This document shows, piece by piece, positions 1 to 8,239 of a stretch of 10,420 nucleotides of DNA. This DNA is from JBPCRW01 sp050996405 (lineage in GTDB: Bacteria > Acidobacteriota > Blastocatellia > Pyrinomonadales > Pyrinomonadaceae): the NCBI GenBank assembly GCA_050996405.1, contig JBPCRW010000131.1, positions 1-10,420 of the forward strand, in the 5' to 3' direction. A program made the position numbers and the translations under genes. Each line of letters starts with the position of its first letter. Within the stretch, counting starts at the first letter, position 1. The notes beneath the pieces are model-generated. The model was not told the DNA's origin. It saw only the letters and a program-made list of their open reading frames with translations, and did not search any database.

Positions 1-110
1 TCGGGGACGGGGGTTTGGTGAAAGCACCGTGGGGGGGGAGGGGGTTTTTTTGGGGGTTGTTTTTTGTTTGGGTGGCGGTTGTTTTTTTCCCGCGCACCCC
101 CGCCAAACTT
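1..110. other. G/T-rich, probably error-prone sequence at window edge
   Basis: The first ~100 bases consist largely of G runs of up to nine and T runs of up to eight, with few A residues. From about base 110 the sequence changes abruptly to the normal composition of the following gene. Such one-sided G/T enrichment is typical of low-quality consensus at a contig end. The reading frame does stay open and encodes a hydrophobic stretch that could be a corrupted signal peptide. Individual bases here should not be trusted. Confidence 0.55.
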
Positions 111-2873
111 CCCGCAAGCCCGATTAAAACCGTCTATATCACGCCGACTTCGCATTACGATTTCGGTTTCGTCGAGCCGCCCGATGCCGTGCGGACACGC
201 GCCGCAAGGCATATTGACGAAGTGATTCGCGCGGCGGAATCCGACCCGAATTTTCGCTGGACGATTGAGAGCGTCTGGCAGGTTGACGAATGGTTGAAGC
301 GGCAAAAAAAGCCGACTTCGGTTTTGCCAAAAGACAACGAAAAAATCGCGCGTTTGATGAACTTAATTAAAAGCGGGCAAATCGCGCTTTCGACTTCGTG
401 GGGCAGTATGCACACGGATTTTATGGGCGCGGAAGAACTCAATCGGCTCTGTTACAATTACGAAATTCTGCATCGCACTTACGGCATCAATTCGCAAATT
501 GCGCTGATGGACGACGTTCCCGGACATCCTTCGACGATTCCGACGGTTCTGGCAGGAAGCGGCACGAAATATCTCGCCGTCGGCGCGAATCTTTTTATCG
601 GCGTGGCGACTTCGCTCGCGCCCGGCAAAGTTCCTTTTTACTGGCAATCGCCCGACGGAAGTAAAGTTTTAACTTGGATTTCGCAGAGCAAGCGCGGCGG
701 CTATACGGAAGCGATGACGGATTTTTATCTTGACCCGTATTCGCTCGACCCATACACGAATAAAACGCCGTTTGAGATGTTTAACCCCGACTTAGCGGGC
801 AAGAAAACCGATTTGCAGATTATGGAAATCGGCGTGACGGAATTATTAAATCGTTACAATCAAGCGGGCTACAAATACGACGCGGTAATGGCTTATTACG
901 CGCACGATTTTGTCGAGCCGACGAACGTTTTCAATCTCGAAAAAGCGGTTCGTTTGTGGAACTCGAAACATAAAGAAGTCCAACTGAAAATCGCCACGCC
1001 GCCCGAATTTTTAAAATATATCGAAACGAAATACGCCGCGCAGATTCCGACATACAAAGGCGAATGGTCGGGACTTTGGTCCGAAGCAAAAACGCAGTCG
1101 CCGCGCATTTCCGCGCTTGCCCGCTACGCGCACGACCACGCGCCCGCCGCCGAATCTTTGTGGAGCGCGATTTCGATGACGCGCAAAATCCCGTTTCCCG
1201 TCGGTAATTTCACTTCGATTTACGATTTGATGTTCACCTATGACGAACACAGCGGAGCGGGAAATAACGGTTGGATTCAATTAAACGACCGCCAGCCGCT
1301 CGAAGAACAAAACCGCGAGTATGTCGAATATATGTCGAAGGCGAAAAACGAAACGGATTTTTTGCTCAATCAAGGTTTGGGTATTTTGGCGCAATCTTCG
1401 CGCTACGATGCGACCGTTCCGCAAAAGTCTGAAAACACTTGGAGCGCGCTTGTCTATAATGGTTTGTCGTGGGACAGAAACGATGTCGTTAAATTAAAAA
1501 CGCCGCGTGAAAATTTGCGAATCACGGAAATTAGAGATTTATCAAACAGTCAAAAAATAAAGTTTGATATTGACGAAAACGGCGATGCGATTTTTGTCGC
1601 GCAAGACGTTCCGTCAATGGGTTACAAAACTTTTGAAATCATAACCGCCGCCGGAACTCCGGTTTCGACTTTGAAGGAAGATGCGGGCGAAACTGAAATC
1701 AAAAATGACAATTTTCAAATAAAATTTCGCGCCGACGGCAATCTTCAGAGCATTTACGATGTTCGGCAAAAACGCGAAATCGTCAACGACAAAGGCGAGT
1801 TGCCATTTAACGATTTGCTGCGCGTCGAAGGCTCGGACGCATCGAAAATTTCGTATCCGCTTGCGCCGGAAATTTCGGTTAAAAAAGGCGAGCAGATGAC
1901 GCAGATTATTGTTCGACGGATGCGTTCTGTTTATCCTTTAACCGTCGTCACAATCTACGACAATCTCGACCGCGTGGAACTGCACAACGAACTCGACGCA
2001 GGAGAAATGCCGTTCGTCGGCGGCAATAATAACTGGAACGATTCATATTATTTCGCGTTTCCGTTTAATGTTTCCAAAGAGAATTTGAAAGTCAAACGCG
2101 GTGGGCAGAAATGGTTCGACACTCTGCCCGACGATTATCTGCCGGATGCCCGCCGCGATGCCGTGACGACGCAGCATTTATTCGGTTTTACGGACGGGAA
2201 TTCGACGGCATTGCTCGCGCATCGTCAGTCATTTCATTGGGTTTTCCCAAGTTATGTCGCCACAAAAACCACGCCGAAAGACGCGCCAAAAGGTTTGCCC
2301 GCGATGTTCACGGGAAAATTTCCATTGCCGGAAGCGACGATTTATTCACGCGCCGTTCGCCGCAGCAATCAAGCCGACACGCACGATTTAGGCGTGATAA
2401 ATATGCCGACGGTCGAGCCGAATCTTTCAGGCAGATACATTTTCGATTACGCGATTGCGGGCGACGGAAAATTTGACGACGTTCGGGCGTGGCATCTGGG
2501 CGCAAATTTTAATCTGCCGTTAATGAGCGAATATATTAACGCTCTGCCGCAAAGTTTAAGCGATAGTTTTTTCAACATCAATCAGCCGAACGTGCAGATT
2601 GTTGACATCAAACCGATTTCCGATTCGATAATTCACGGCGAAGTTAGTGCCGCGCCGCTCGACCCGCAAGTGAATAAAATTTTTACGATTCGGCTTCAGG
2701 AATTTGCCGGAAAAGCGACGACCGCGCAAGTCACTTTGCCCGCGAAAATAAAATCCGCCGCGATTGTTAATTTAACGGAAGATAAAATTTTGCAGAATCT
2801 ATCGCAGACCGCGCCTTTGACTGTCAATTTGAAACCGTTTGAGACGATGACAATCAAAGTTGAAATTGAATAA
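15..2873 (+). CDS. GH38-like alpha-mannosidase family glycosidase (N-terminus uncertain)
   Basis: Predicted retaining, metal-dependent glycoside hydrolase of the alpha-mannosidase (GH38) type, probably removing terminal mannose or a related sugar from glycans. The N-terminal part (~38-400) has the layout of the GH38 catalytic barrel. A His-Tyr-Asp motif (H47, D49) stands where GH38 has its first zinc ligands. Asp-Val-Pro-Gly-His (D167) matches the Asp-Pro-Phe-Gly-His nucleophile motif. Tyr-Asp-Glu-His (H412) resembles the late zinc-ligand histidine motif of bacterial members. The C-terminal half (~450-952) is beta-rich, as in the GH38 C-terminal domains. Residues 10-27 are hydrophobic and could be a signal peptide, but they lie in doubtful sequence. 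The TTG at 15 is only the first possible start in an open frame and the true start may lie elsewhere. Some relatives with this His-Tyr-Asp variant may be annotated as a domain of unknown function, so the substrate is not settled. Confidence 0.78.
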   Translation: MVKAPWGGRGFFWGLFFVWVAVVFFPRTPAKLPASPIKTVYITPTSHYDFGFVEPPDAVRTRAARHIDEVIRAAESDPNFRWTIESVWQVDEWLKRQKKPTSVLPKDNEKIARLMNLIKSGQIALSTSWGSMHTDFMGAEELNRLCYNYEILHRTYGINSQIALMDDVPGHPSTIPTVLAGSGTKYLAVGANLFIGVATSLAPGKVPFYWQSPDGSKVLTWISQSKRGGYTEAMTDFYLDPYSLDPYTNKTPFEMFNPDLAGKKTDLQIMEIGVTELLNRYNQAGYKYDAVMAYYAHDFVEPTNVFNLEKAVRLWNSKHKEVQLKIATPPEFLKYIETKYAAQIPTYKGEWSGLWSEAKTQSPRISALARYAHDHAPAAESLWSAISMTRKIPFPVGNFTSIYDLMFTYDEHSGAGNNGWIQLNDRQPLEEQNREYVEYMSKAKNETDFLLNQGLGILAQSSRYDATVPQKSENTWSALVYNGLSWDRNDVVKLKTPRENLRITEIRDLSNSQKIKFDIDENGDAIFVAQDVPSMGYKTFEIITAAGTPVSTLKEDAGETEIKNDNFQIKFRADGNLQSIYDVRQKREIVNDKGELPFNDLLRVEGSDASKISYPLAPEISVKKGEQMTQIIVRRMRSVYPLTVVTIYDNLDRVELHNELDAGEMPFVGGNNNWNDSYYFAFPFNVSKENLKVKRGGQKWFDTLPDDYLPDARRDAVTTQHLFGFTDGNSTALLAHRQSFHWVFPSYVATKTTPKDAPKGLPAMFTGKFPLPEATIYSRAVRRSNQADTHDLGVINMPTVEPNLSGRYIFDYAIAGDGKFDDVRAWHLGANFNLPLMSEYINALPQSLSDSFFNINQPNVQIVDIKPISDSIIHGEVSAAPLDPQVNKIFTIRLQEFAGKATTAQVTLPAKIKSAAIVNLTEDKILQNLSQTAPLTVNLKPFETMTIKVEIE

Positions 2874-2953
2874 GTGAAAGAGTGAAAAAGTGAGAAAGTT
2901 TGCTCAATGTTCGGCTTGAACTTTTTCACTTTTACCCTTTTCAACTTTTTCAC
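2873..2953. repeat. 8-nt tandem repeat and its complementary arm (imperfect inverted repeat)
   Basis: Just past the GH38-like gene, three 8-nt units of the form AGTGAAAA run in tandem (2873-2896). After a ~22-nt spacer, a pyrimidine-rich arm (2919-2953) carries the complementary units CTTTTTCAC and AACTTTTTCAC. A transcript could fold into a long, imperfect A/U-rich stem. It fills most of the gap before the Tat-secreted glycosidase, ending 10 nt before its ATG, so it could act as an attenuator, partial terminator or mRNA-stability element. No function is shown by sequence alone. It may also simply be a simple-sequence expansion. Confidence 0.6.
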
Positions 2954-2963
2954 ATTAAAGATT

Positions 2964-5189
2964 ATGAGTATTAAGCGCAGAGATTTTCTCAAAACAACCA
3001 TTGCCGGAATCGCCGCCGGAGCGATGCTGAAATCGAAGACTTTCGGTGAAGAAATCTCGCTTCCCGAAATTGCTGAGGCGGGTTCGCCGCTGCCCGATAT
3101 TCCGACGGTTGATTCGATGCGTTCAATCGTGATGACGCATAAATTCGGCGACCTTTACGCGCTGCCGGGACTAACGAATCAGCGGGGCTGCGCGCAAGCC
3201 GCGATGGATGTTGTCGGCGTGCGGAGCATCGCTTTTCCGCCGTTCGCGCAAGGGGAAATGAACGTCGCGCCGCTGGGCGCGGGCGGCGAACTTTTAACGG
3301 GAATTTTGTTTGTTGACGGCGAGTATTTTGCCGCAACAAAAACGCCGATTGAATTTGTATGGCAGCCCGACCGCATCGAGCGGAAAACAAAATATAAAGA
3401 TTTAGAAATCAATTCGACGACGATTGTGCCGTTCAAAACAATGTCGGTCGCCGTTAAATTTACGGTTAAAAACACGTCGAACGAGCGGCGGAAAACTGAA
3501 ATAAAACTGGCGATAAACGGCGGCGCGTCAAAGCTCGTCGCGCCTTGGAACGCGGCGTATTCGCCCGGTGAATACGATAACGCGCGCGCCGTTGATAAAA
3601 ATCGGAATGCCGTTTTATGTAAAGCCGTCCACAGCGAAGCCTATGTTTTGCAGGGCGCGCATCCCGCGCCGAATCGGGTTTTACCGTCGTGGCTGATTTA
3701 CAATTTCGAGCTTGCGTCGAATGAATCGAAAACTATTACTTTTGTAAATTCTCTGGGCGCGACGACAAGCGACGCGCAAAAAGATTACGATTCGATTATT
3801 AAAGATTTTGACGCGGCGGCAAAAGCGACAACCGACGAATGGAATGCCGAATTAAAAGCCGCTTTCACGCCGAACAACACACGGTTTTCCGGTTATCTGC
3901 CGACGCTTGTCACAAACGATGAATCGGTCAAACGTCTGTATCATTCAGCGGTGATGAGCGCGTTGTTTTTCAAACGAACTACGCCGCATTCTGTTTATGG
4001 AACGACTTATGTGACGCTCGCGCCGCGCTACTGGGAGACGACGACTTTTTTGTGGGATATTTCGTTGAGCGCGATGCTGCTGGCGATGCTTGACCCGCAA
4101 ATTTTGCGGCGGATGATTGAAACGTGGATGTCGCTCGACATTTATAAACATTTCGGGACGGAATTTTTAACCGGCGCGGGCGTTGGTCCCTGGTATTCGG
4201 TCAACGATTACGCGATGTCTCGAATGGCAAAAGAATACTTGCGCTGGACGGGCGATAAAGCGTGGCTCGATAAAGAAATTAATGGCAAAAAAGTTTTTGA
4301 TTTGCTTATTTCTTATGCCGAACACTGGCGCGAATTGGATGTCAACAAACACGGATTAGCCGATTACGGCGGCGTTAATAACTTGCTCGAAGCCGTGTCC
4401 AGCTACGTTCACGAAGTCGCCGGATTAAACGCGGCGAACGTTTATAATTTGCGTTTTGCGGCTGAACTGCTCGATTTCAAAAACCAAAAGGAAAGGGCAA
4501 ATAGTTTTCGCCAAGAGGCGACTGCATTGGGCAAAAGAGTGCAGGAACTTTATATTGACGGCAAAGGTTTTTGGCGTTGCCGCCTGCCCGACGGCTCTTA
4601 CAATGAAGTCCGTCACTGTTATGATTTCGGCACGACTTTAATGAACATCGGCGATTTAATGCCGCAAAAGCAAAAGCGCGAAATGGTCGAATTTTTCCGG
4701 CGCGAACTGCAAACGCCGACGTGGATGCGCGCGCTTTCGACAAAGGATTTGGATGTTACTTTCAGCATTCGCCCAGACCATCAATGGACGGGTTCATACA
4801 CGGCTTGGTCGGCGTTGGCGTTAAGCGGTTTGTATGTCGCGGGCGAAACGGACATCGCGCTCGAATGGATAAAAGGGCTGGCGAAAACGACTCGACAAGG
4901 ACCGCTCGCGCAAGCGCATTTTACCGAAGTTTTTTACACGCCCGAATCAAACGGCGGCGCGGCGAAATCAACTTCCGACCAGCCGTATATCAACGATTGG
5001 GCGTGTGTTTCGGGCTGCAATTATCTCGAACCGATTGTTGATTCAATTTTCGGCGTGAATGCCGGATTATTTGGAGAAATTACGGCTAAACCAATCTTCG
5101 GCAAATTCGACGAAGGCGCGGAATTGCGAAACATCAACTATCAGGGCAAGCGATATACGGCAAATAAAAACGGCGTGAAACCGGCTTAA
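2964..5189 (+). CDS. Tat-secreted six-hairpin (alpha/alpha-barrel) glycosidase
   Basis: The 741-aa product starts with a twin-arginine signal: KRRDFLK at residues 4-10, then an Ala/Gly/Ile-rich hydrophobic stretch (11-20). It should therefore be exported folded by the Tat system. Residues ~50-300 are beta-rich, like the N-terminal domain that precedes many alpha/alpha barrels. Residues ~310-715 are helix-rich, with a Trp-Asp pair in FLWDISLSA (W364, D365), WYSVNDY (~410-416) and DHQWTGSYTAW near the end, as in the six-hairpin glycosidase superfamily. I cannot assign a CAZy family; GH63, GH116 or rhamnosidase-like relatives are all possible. The ATG at 2964 is preferred over the in-frame ATG at 2907 because only it puts the Arg-Arg motif at the N-terminus, and the extra 19 residues would be translated from the inverted repeat. 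The dehydratase gene starts 16 nt after the stop. Confidence 0.75.
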   Translation: MSIKRRDFLKTTIAGIAAGAMLKSKTFGEEISLPEIAEAGSPLPDIPTVDSMRSIVMTHKFGDLYALPGLTNQRGCAQAAMDVVGVRSIAFPPFAQGEMNVAPLGAGGELLTGILFVDGEYFAATKTPIEFVWQPDRIERKTKYKDLEINSTTIVPFKTMSVAVKFTVKNTSNERRKTEIKLAINGGASKLVAPWNAAYSPGEYDNARAVDKNRNAVLCKAVHSEAYVLQGAHPAPNRVLPSWLIYNFELASNESKTITFVNSLGATTSDAQKDYDSIIKDFDAAAKATTDEWNAELKAAFTPNNTRFSGYLPTLVTNDESVKRLYHSAVMSALFFKRTTPHSVYGTTYVTLAPRYWETTTFLWDISLSAMLLAMLDPQILRRMIETWMSLDIYKHFGTEFLTGAGVGPWYSVNDYAMSRMAKEYLRWTGDKAWLDKEINGKKVFDLLISYAEHWRELDVNKHGLADYGGVNNLLEAVSSYVHEVAGLNAANVYNLRFAAELLDFKNQKERANSFRQEATALGKRVQELYIDGKGFWRCRLPDGSYNEVRHCYDFGTTLMNIGDLMPQKQKREMVEFFRRELQTPTWMRALSTKDLDVTFSIRPDHQWTGSYTAWSALALSGLYVAGETDIALEWIKGLAKTTRQGPLAQAHFTEVFYTPESNGGAAKSTSDQPYINDWACVSGCNYLEPIVDSIFGVNAGLFGEITAKPIFGKFDEGAELRNINYQGKRYTANKNGVKPA

Positions 5190-5205
5190 AAGAACACGGA
5201 TAAAA

Positions 5206-6486
5206 ATGAAAATAACGGATATCAAAGCGACGACGGTGACAGTTCCTTTGGACGCGCCTTTGCGTCACGCGGCGGGCTGTCATTGGGGAAGATTTGTGAG
5301 AACGATTATCGAAGTCGAGACTGACGAAGGCATTACGGGAGTTGGCGAAATGGGCGGCGGCGGCGAATCTGCCGAACAAGCGTTTCGAGCGATGAAGTCG
5401 TATTTAGTCGGACACAATCCGGCGAACTTGGAAGAAATGCGTTTTAAAATCGCCAATCCGACGGCTTCGCTTTACAACAATCGGACGCAGATTTTAGCCG
5501 CTCTGGAATTCGCCTGCTTAGACATTATCGGGCAGAAATGGAATGTTCCGGTTTATGAAATTTTGGGCGGAAAACTTCAGGATGAAATTCCGTTTGCGTC
5601 ATATTTATTTTTTCGTTACGCGAATCCAAAAACGGGCGAAGGCGAGGTCAGAACGATTGAACAATTAGTTAATCACGCCAAAGACTTGAAACAAAAATAC
5701 GGCTTTACGTCGCATAAATTAAAGGGCGGCGTTTTTTGTCCAGAATACGAACTGGAATGTTATCGCGCGATTGCAGAAAGTTTGGGAGCGAAAACTTCCG
5801 ACGGAAAACTCGATTCTTCGCGCGGCGATTCATTTCGTTTTGACCCGAACGCTTCGTGGTCAACCGAACAGGCGATTTGGTTCGGGCAAGCTATCGAAGA
5901 CATCCGCAACGATTATCTGGAAGACCCGGTTTTCGGTTCAAACGGAATGCGCCGAACGCGAGAAAAAGTCAAAATGCCGCTGGCGACCAATACGGTGGTC
6001 GTTAATTTCGAGCAGCTAGCGGCGAATGTTTTGGACACGGCGGTTGACGTGATTCTGCTCGATACGACATTTTGGGGCGGCATCCGTCAATGCGTCAAAG
6101 CGGCAAACATTTGCGAAACGTTTCAGTTGGGCGTTGCCGTTCATTCGTCGGGCGAACTCGGCATTCAACTGGCGACGATGCTGCATTTAGGCGCGGTCAG
6201 TACGAATTTAAGTTGCGCGGCGGACGCGCATTATCATCATTTGACCGGCGACATTATCGAAGGCGGAAAATTTGAATACAAAAACGGCAAAATCAAAGTT
6301 CCAACCGAAGCGGGTTTGGGAATTAAACTCAACCGCGAGAAATTAGACGAATACGCCGAACTTTACCGGCGGCTTGGCAATTACGCCTACGACAAAGACC
6401 CGCTGCGCCCGAACTGGTCGCCCGTCGTGCCGAACAATCGCTGGGCTGATGAAAACGATAGCCGAACGCCGGAAATTCCTTTTTAG
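5206..6486 (+). CDS. Enolase-superfamily sugar-acid dehydratase (glucarate dehydratase-like)
   Basis: 426-aa member of the mandelate racemase/muconate lactonizing enzyme group, expected to dehydrate an aldonic or aldaric acid to a 2-keto-3-deoxy acid using Mg2+. The active-site set of the glucarate dehydratase subgroup is visible: the Lys-x-Lys motif (K171, K173), Asp-Pro-Asn (D213, N215), Leu-Glu-Asp-Pro (E239, D240), Ala-Thr-Asn (N262), and the Asp-His pair D286 and H313. A general base on each face (K173 and H313) would allow either C5 or C2 epimer to be handled, as in glucarate dehydratase. Length fits the family. Start ATG 5206 gives the usual N-terminal strand (MKITDIKATTV) and lacks a clear ribosome binding site. 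The neighbours, an SDR and an FAH-family protein, suggest an acid such as L-fuconate, L-rhamnonate or an aldarate; the exact substrate cannot be read from the sequence. Confidence 0.85.
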   Translation: MKITDIKATTVTVPLDAPLRHAAGCHWGRFVRTIIEVETDEGITGVGEMGGGGESAEQAFRAMKSYLVGHNPANLEEMRFKIANPTASLYNNRTQILAALEFACLDIIGQKWNVPVYEILGGKLQDEIPFASYLFFRYANPKTGEGEVRTIEQLVNHAKDLKQKYGFTSHKLKGGVFCPEYELECYRAIAESLGAKTSDGKLDSSRGDSFRFDPNASWSTEQAIWFGQAIEDIRNDYLEDPVFGSNGMRRTREKVKMPLATNTVVVNFEQLAANVLDTAVDVILLDTTFWGGIRQCVKAANICETFQLGVAVHSSGELGIQLATMLHLGAVSTNLSCAADAHYHHLTGDIIEGGKFEYKNGKIKVPTEAGLGIKLNREKLDEYAELYRRLGNYAYDKDPLRPNWSPVVPNNRWADENDSRTPEIPF

Positions 6487-6490
6487 ATTT

Positions 6491-7366
6491 ATGAAAATTG
6501 TTACTTTTTACGCGAACGGCAAACGCGAAAATTACCGCATCGGCACGCTGGTTTCGGCGGATGAAATTATAGATTTAACAAATATCGTTTCTGATAAAGA
6601 TTTAACCGCGCATCAAATCTTGAATTGCTTCGATTTAGAAAGCGGATTTTTTGCAAAAGCGAAAGCGGAAATTCAAAAAAATTTGCCGAAAATCAAACGA
6701 GGCGAAATTGAAATCTGCGCGCCCGTTCCGCGCCCGAATAAAATTATCTGCATCGGTTTAAATTATAAAAATCACGCCGAAGAAAGCGGAATGCCGATTC
6801 CGAAATCGCCGATTATTTTTTCAAAATTCGCCACCTGCATCGTCGGCGCGAGCCAGCCGATTTTGCTGCCGAAGGGAAGCGTTCAAGTTGATTACGAAGC
6901 CGAATTAGCCTTCATCGTCGGGCGCAAAGCGAAAAATGTTCGCAAGGAAGACGCGATGAATTACGTTTTCGGCTACACGAATTTTAACGACGTTTCGGCG
7001 CGTGATTTTCAATTTGCCGACGGGCAGTGGACGCGCGGAAAATCCTGCGATACATTTGCGCCGACTGGCGAATTTATCGCTACCAAAGATGAAATTGCAG
7101 ACCCGCATAATTTGCGGATTCAATTTCGTTTAAACGGCGAAACTCTGCAAAATTCGACAACCGCCGAATTGATTTTCAAAATTCCCGAACTCGTCGAATT
7201 TTTGTCCGCCACAATCAAGCTCGAACCCGGCGACATCATCGCCACCGGAACTCCGCCCGGAGTCGGTTTTGCTCGCAAGCCGCCGATTTTTTTGAAAGAC
7301 GGCGACACGGCGGAAGTCGAAATCGAAGGCTTGGGAATTTTGTCGAACCCCGTAAAAACGGAATAA
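6491..7366 (+). CDS. Fumarylacetoacetate hydrolase-family protein, probable 2,4-diketo-3-deoxy sugar-acid hydrolase
   Basis: The 291-aa protein has the C-terminal FAH domain. An RPNKIICIGLNYKNHAEE segment (~81-98, with H95) leads into the metal-binding set E136, E138 and D167 (DYEAELA and NDVSARD), then K184 in the Trp-Thr-Arg-Gly-Lys-Ser motif and the Thr-Gly-Thr-Pro-Pro-Gly-Val-Gly loop (252-259). Family members hydrolyse C-C bonds or decarboxylate diketo acids with Mg2+ or Mn2+. Placed between a sugar-acid dehydratase and an SDR, it most resembles the hydrolases that split 2,4-diketo-3-deoxy-L-fuconate or -rhamnonate to pyruvate and lactate; that assignment comes from context. The ATG at 6491, 4 nt after the dehydratase stop, begins the conserved N-terminus. 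A longer in-frame reading from 6374 would overlap the dehydratase by 113 nt and adds no recognisable sequence. No Shine-Dalgarno is visible, so translational coupling is likely. Confidence 0.85.
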   Translation: MKIVTFYANGKRENYRIGTLVSADEIIDLTNIVSDKDLTAHQILNCFDLESGFFAKAKAEIQKNLPKIKRGEIEICAPVPRPNKIICIGLNYKNHAEESGMPIPKSPIIFSKFATCIVGASQPILLPKGSVQVDYEAELAFIVGRKAKNVRKEDAMNYVFGYTNFNDVSARDFQFADGQWTRGKSCDTFAPTGEFIATKDEIADPHNLRIQFRLNGETLQNSTTAELIFKIPELVEFLSATIKLEPGDIIATGTPPGVGFARKPPIFLKDGDTAEVEIEGLGILSNPVKTE

Positions 7367-7370
7367 ATTT

Positions 7371-8138
7371 ATGTTTGATTTAACAAACAAAATCATTTTG
7401 GTGACGGGCGCGGCATCAGGTATCGGCGCGGCGATTGCGAAAACTCTCGCTTCGGCGGGAGCGTTTATTTACGTCGCCGATTTGGATGAAACAAACGGGC
7501 GAAAAGTCTCGGAAGAAATAAAAAATGAAAACGGACAAGCCGAATTTTTAAAATTAAACGTCGCCGCCAAAGATGAATGCGAACGCGCGGCGCGAAAGGT
7601 TTTGGACGAAAAAGGCAGGCTCGACGTTTTGGTCAACAACGCCGGAATCGGTCACGTCGGCACGATTTTGCAGACTTCCGAAGAAGATTTAGAAAAACTT
7701 TTCGCCGTCAACGTGCGCGGAATGTTTTCGCTCGCCAAAGCATTTTTGCCGTCGATGATTGAACGCAAATACGGCGTAATAATCAATCTCGCGTCAATCG
7801 GCGGCGTGGTCGCCATCAAAGAACGGCTCGCCTACTGCGCGACGAAATTCGCCGTCGTCGGTTTGACGAAATGCCTCGCGCTCGACCACGCGCTCGACGG
7901 CATCAGAGCAAACGCCGTCTGCCCGGGCAGAGTCGAAACGCCGTTCGTCAAACAAAGAATTTCGGAATACGCCGACCCGCCAAAAGCCCGCCGCGAAATG
8001 GCGGCAGCGCAGGCAATCGGCAGAATGGGAACGCCCGAAGAAATCGCCGCCGCCGTTTTATATTTAGCCAGCGACGAAGCCGCCTTTGTCACCGGAACGG
8101 CATTTGAAATTGACGGCGGTTTCGCGGTTGGCAAATAG
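7371..8138 (+). CDS. Short-chain dehydrogenase/reductase (SDR), probable sugar-acid dehydrogenase
   Basis: Classical 255-aa SDR with all family signatures: cofactor loop TGAASGIG (12-19), Asn-Asn-Ala-Gly (89-92), catalytic S142, Y155 and K159 (Tyr-Cys-Ala-Thr-Lys), and the Pro-Gly motif (185-186). An acidic residue ends the second strand (VADLD, D37), which usually means NAD(H) rather than NADP(H). It should be a soluble cytoplasmic oxidoreductase. Following a dehydratase and an FAH-family hydrolase, it would fit the C4 oxidation of a 2-keto-3-deoxy acid to a 2,4-diketo acid, as in the non-phosphorylative L-fuconate and L-rhamnonate pathways; that role is inferred from context. The ATG lies 4 nt after the previous stop with the same ATTT spacer as the preceding junction and no Shine-Dalgarno. 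Confidence 0.88.
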   Translation: MFDLTNKIILVTGAASGIGAAIAKTLASAGAFIYVADLDETNGRKVSEEIKNENGQAEFLKLNVAAKDECERAARKVLDEKGRLDVLVNNAGIGHVGTILQTSEEDLEKLFAVNVRGMFSLAKAFLPSMIERKYGVIINLASIGGVVAIKERLAYCATKFAVVGLTKCLALDHALDGIRANAVCPGRVETPFVKQRISEYADPPKARREMAAAQAIGRMGTPEEIAAAVLYLASDEAAFVTGTAFEIDGGFAVGK

Positions 8139-8142
8139 AAAA

Positions 8143-8169
8143 ATGAACGAAGAATTTTATGCAGTTTGA
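8143..8169 (+). pseudogene. Possible 8-codon remnant of a lost operon gene
   Basis: An ATG lies exactly 4 nt after the SDR stop, the same spacing as at the two preceding operon junctions. It opens an ORF reading MNEEFYAV before a TGA at 8167-8169. Repeat copy 1 begins 2 nt later. The position suggests the start of a further operon gene whose body was removed or interrupted where the repeat now lies. It is too short to identify, and chance is a real alternative. Confidence 0.3.
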
Positions 8170-8170
8170 T

Positions 8171-8239
8171 GCGGAAGCCTGCACGAAGTGAGGGCGCAAA
8201 CGATGGCAGAAGACACGCTTACTCCGCGCGTGTTTCTGC
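8171..8239 (+). repeat. 69-bp palindromic repeat, copy 1
   Basis: Begins with GCGGAAGCC and ends with GTTTCTGC. Hand alignment to the copy at 8917-8982 matches about 51 of 65 aligned bases, same orientation. Its right half is a strong hairpin: 8206-8218 pairs with 8228-8239 (CAGAA and ACACGC against GCGTGT and TTCTG, with one bulged G). The left half has a small CAC-GAA-GTG hairpin. The aldolase stop codon sits in the large hairpin's loop. No U-run follows on either strand, so it is not a textbook intrinsic terminator, though it may still protect or end the two convergent transcripts. It resembles a REP or MITE-like dispersed element. Confidence 0.65.

Noticed and set aside
2111..2476. 121-residue open frame inside the GH38-like gene
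   Set aside because: Arg/Ala-rich shadow translation of a GC-biased gene in another frame, with no recognisable domain.
2907..2963. Upstream in-frame start extending the Tat-secreted glycosidase by 19 residues
   Set aside because: It would place the twin-arginine signal internally and is translated from the inverted-repeat region; the ATG at 2964 gives a proper Tat signal.
2989..3390. 133-residue open frame on the minus strand inside the six-hairpin glycosidase gene
   Set aside because: Very Arg/Ala-rich composition and complete overlap with a well-supported gene on the other strand.
6374..6490. N-terminal extension of the FAH-family protein
   Set aside because: The added residues overlap the dehydratase in another frame and have no family resemblance; the ATG at 6491 starts the conserved N-terminus.
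8206..8239. Copy 1 hairpin as a Rho-independent terminator
   Set aside because: The stem is strong but no U-run follows it on either strand, and a related hairpin occurs in copy 2 at a non-terminator position.
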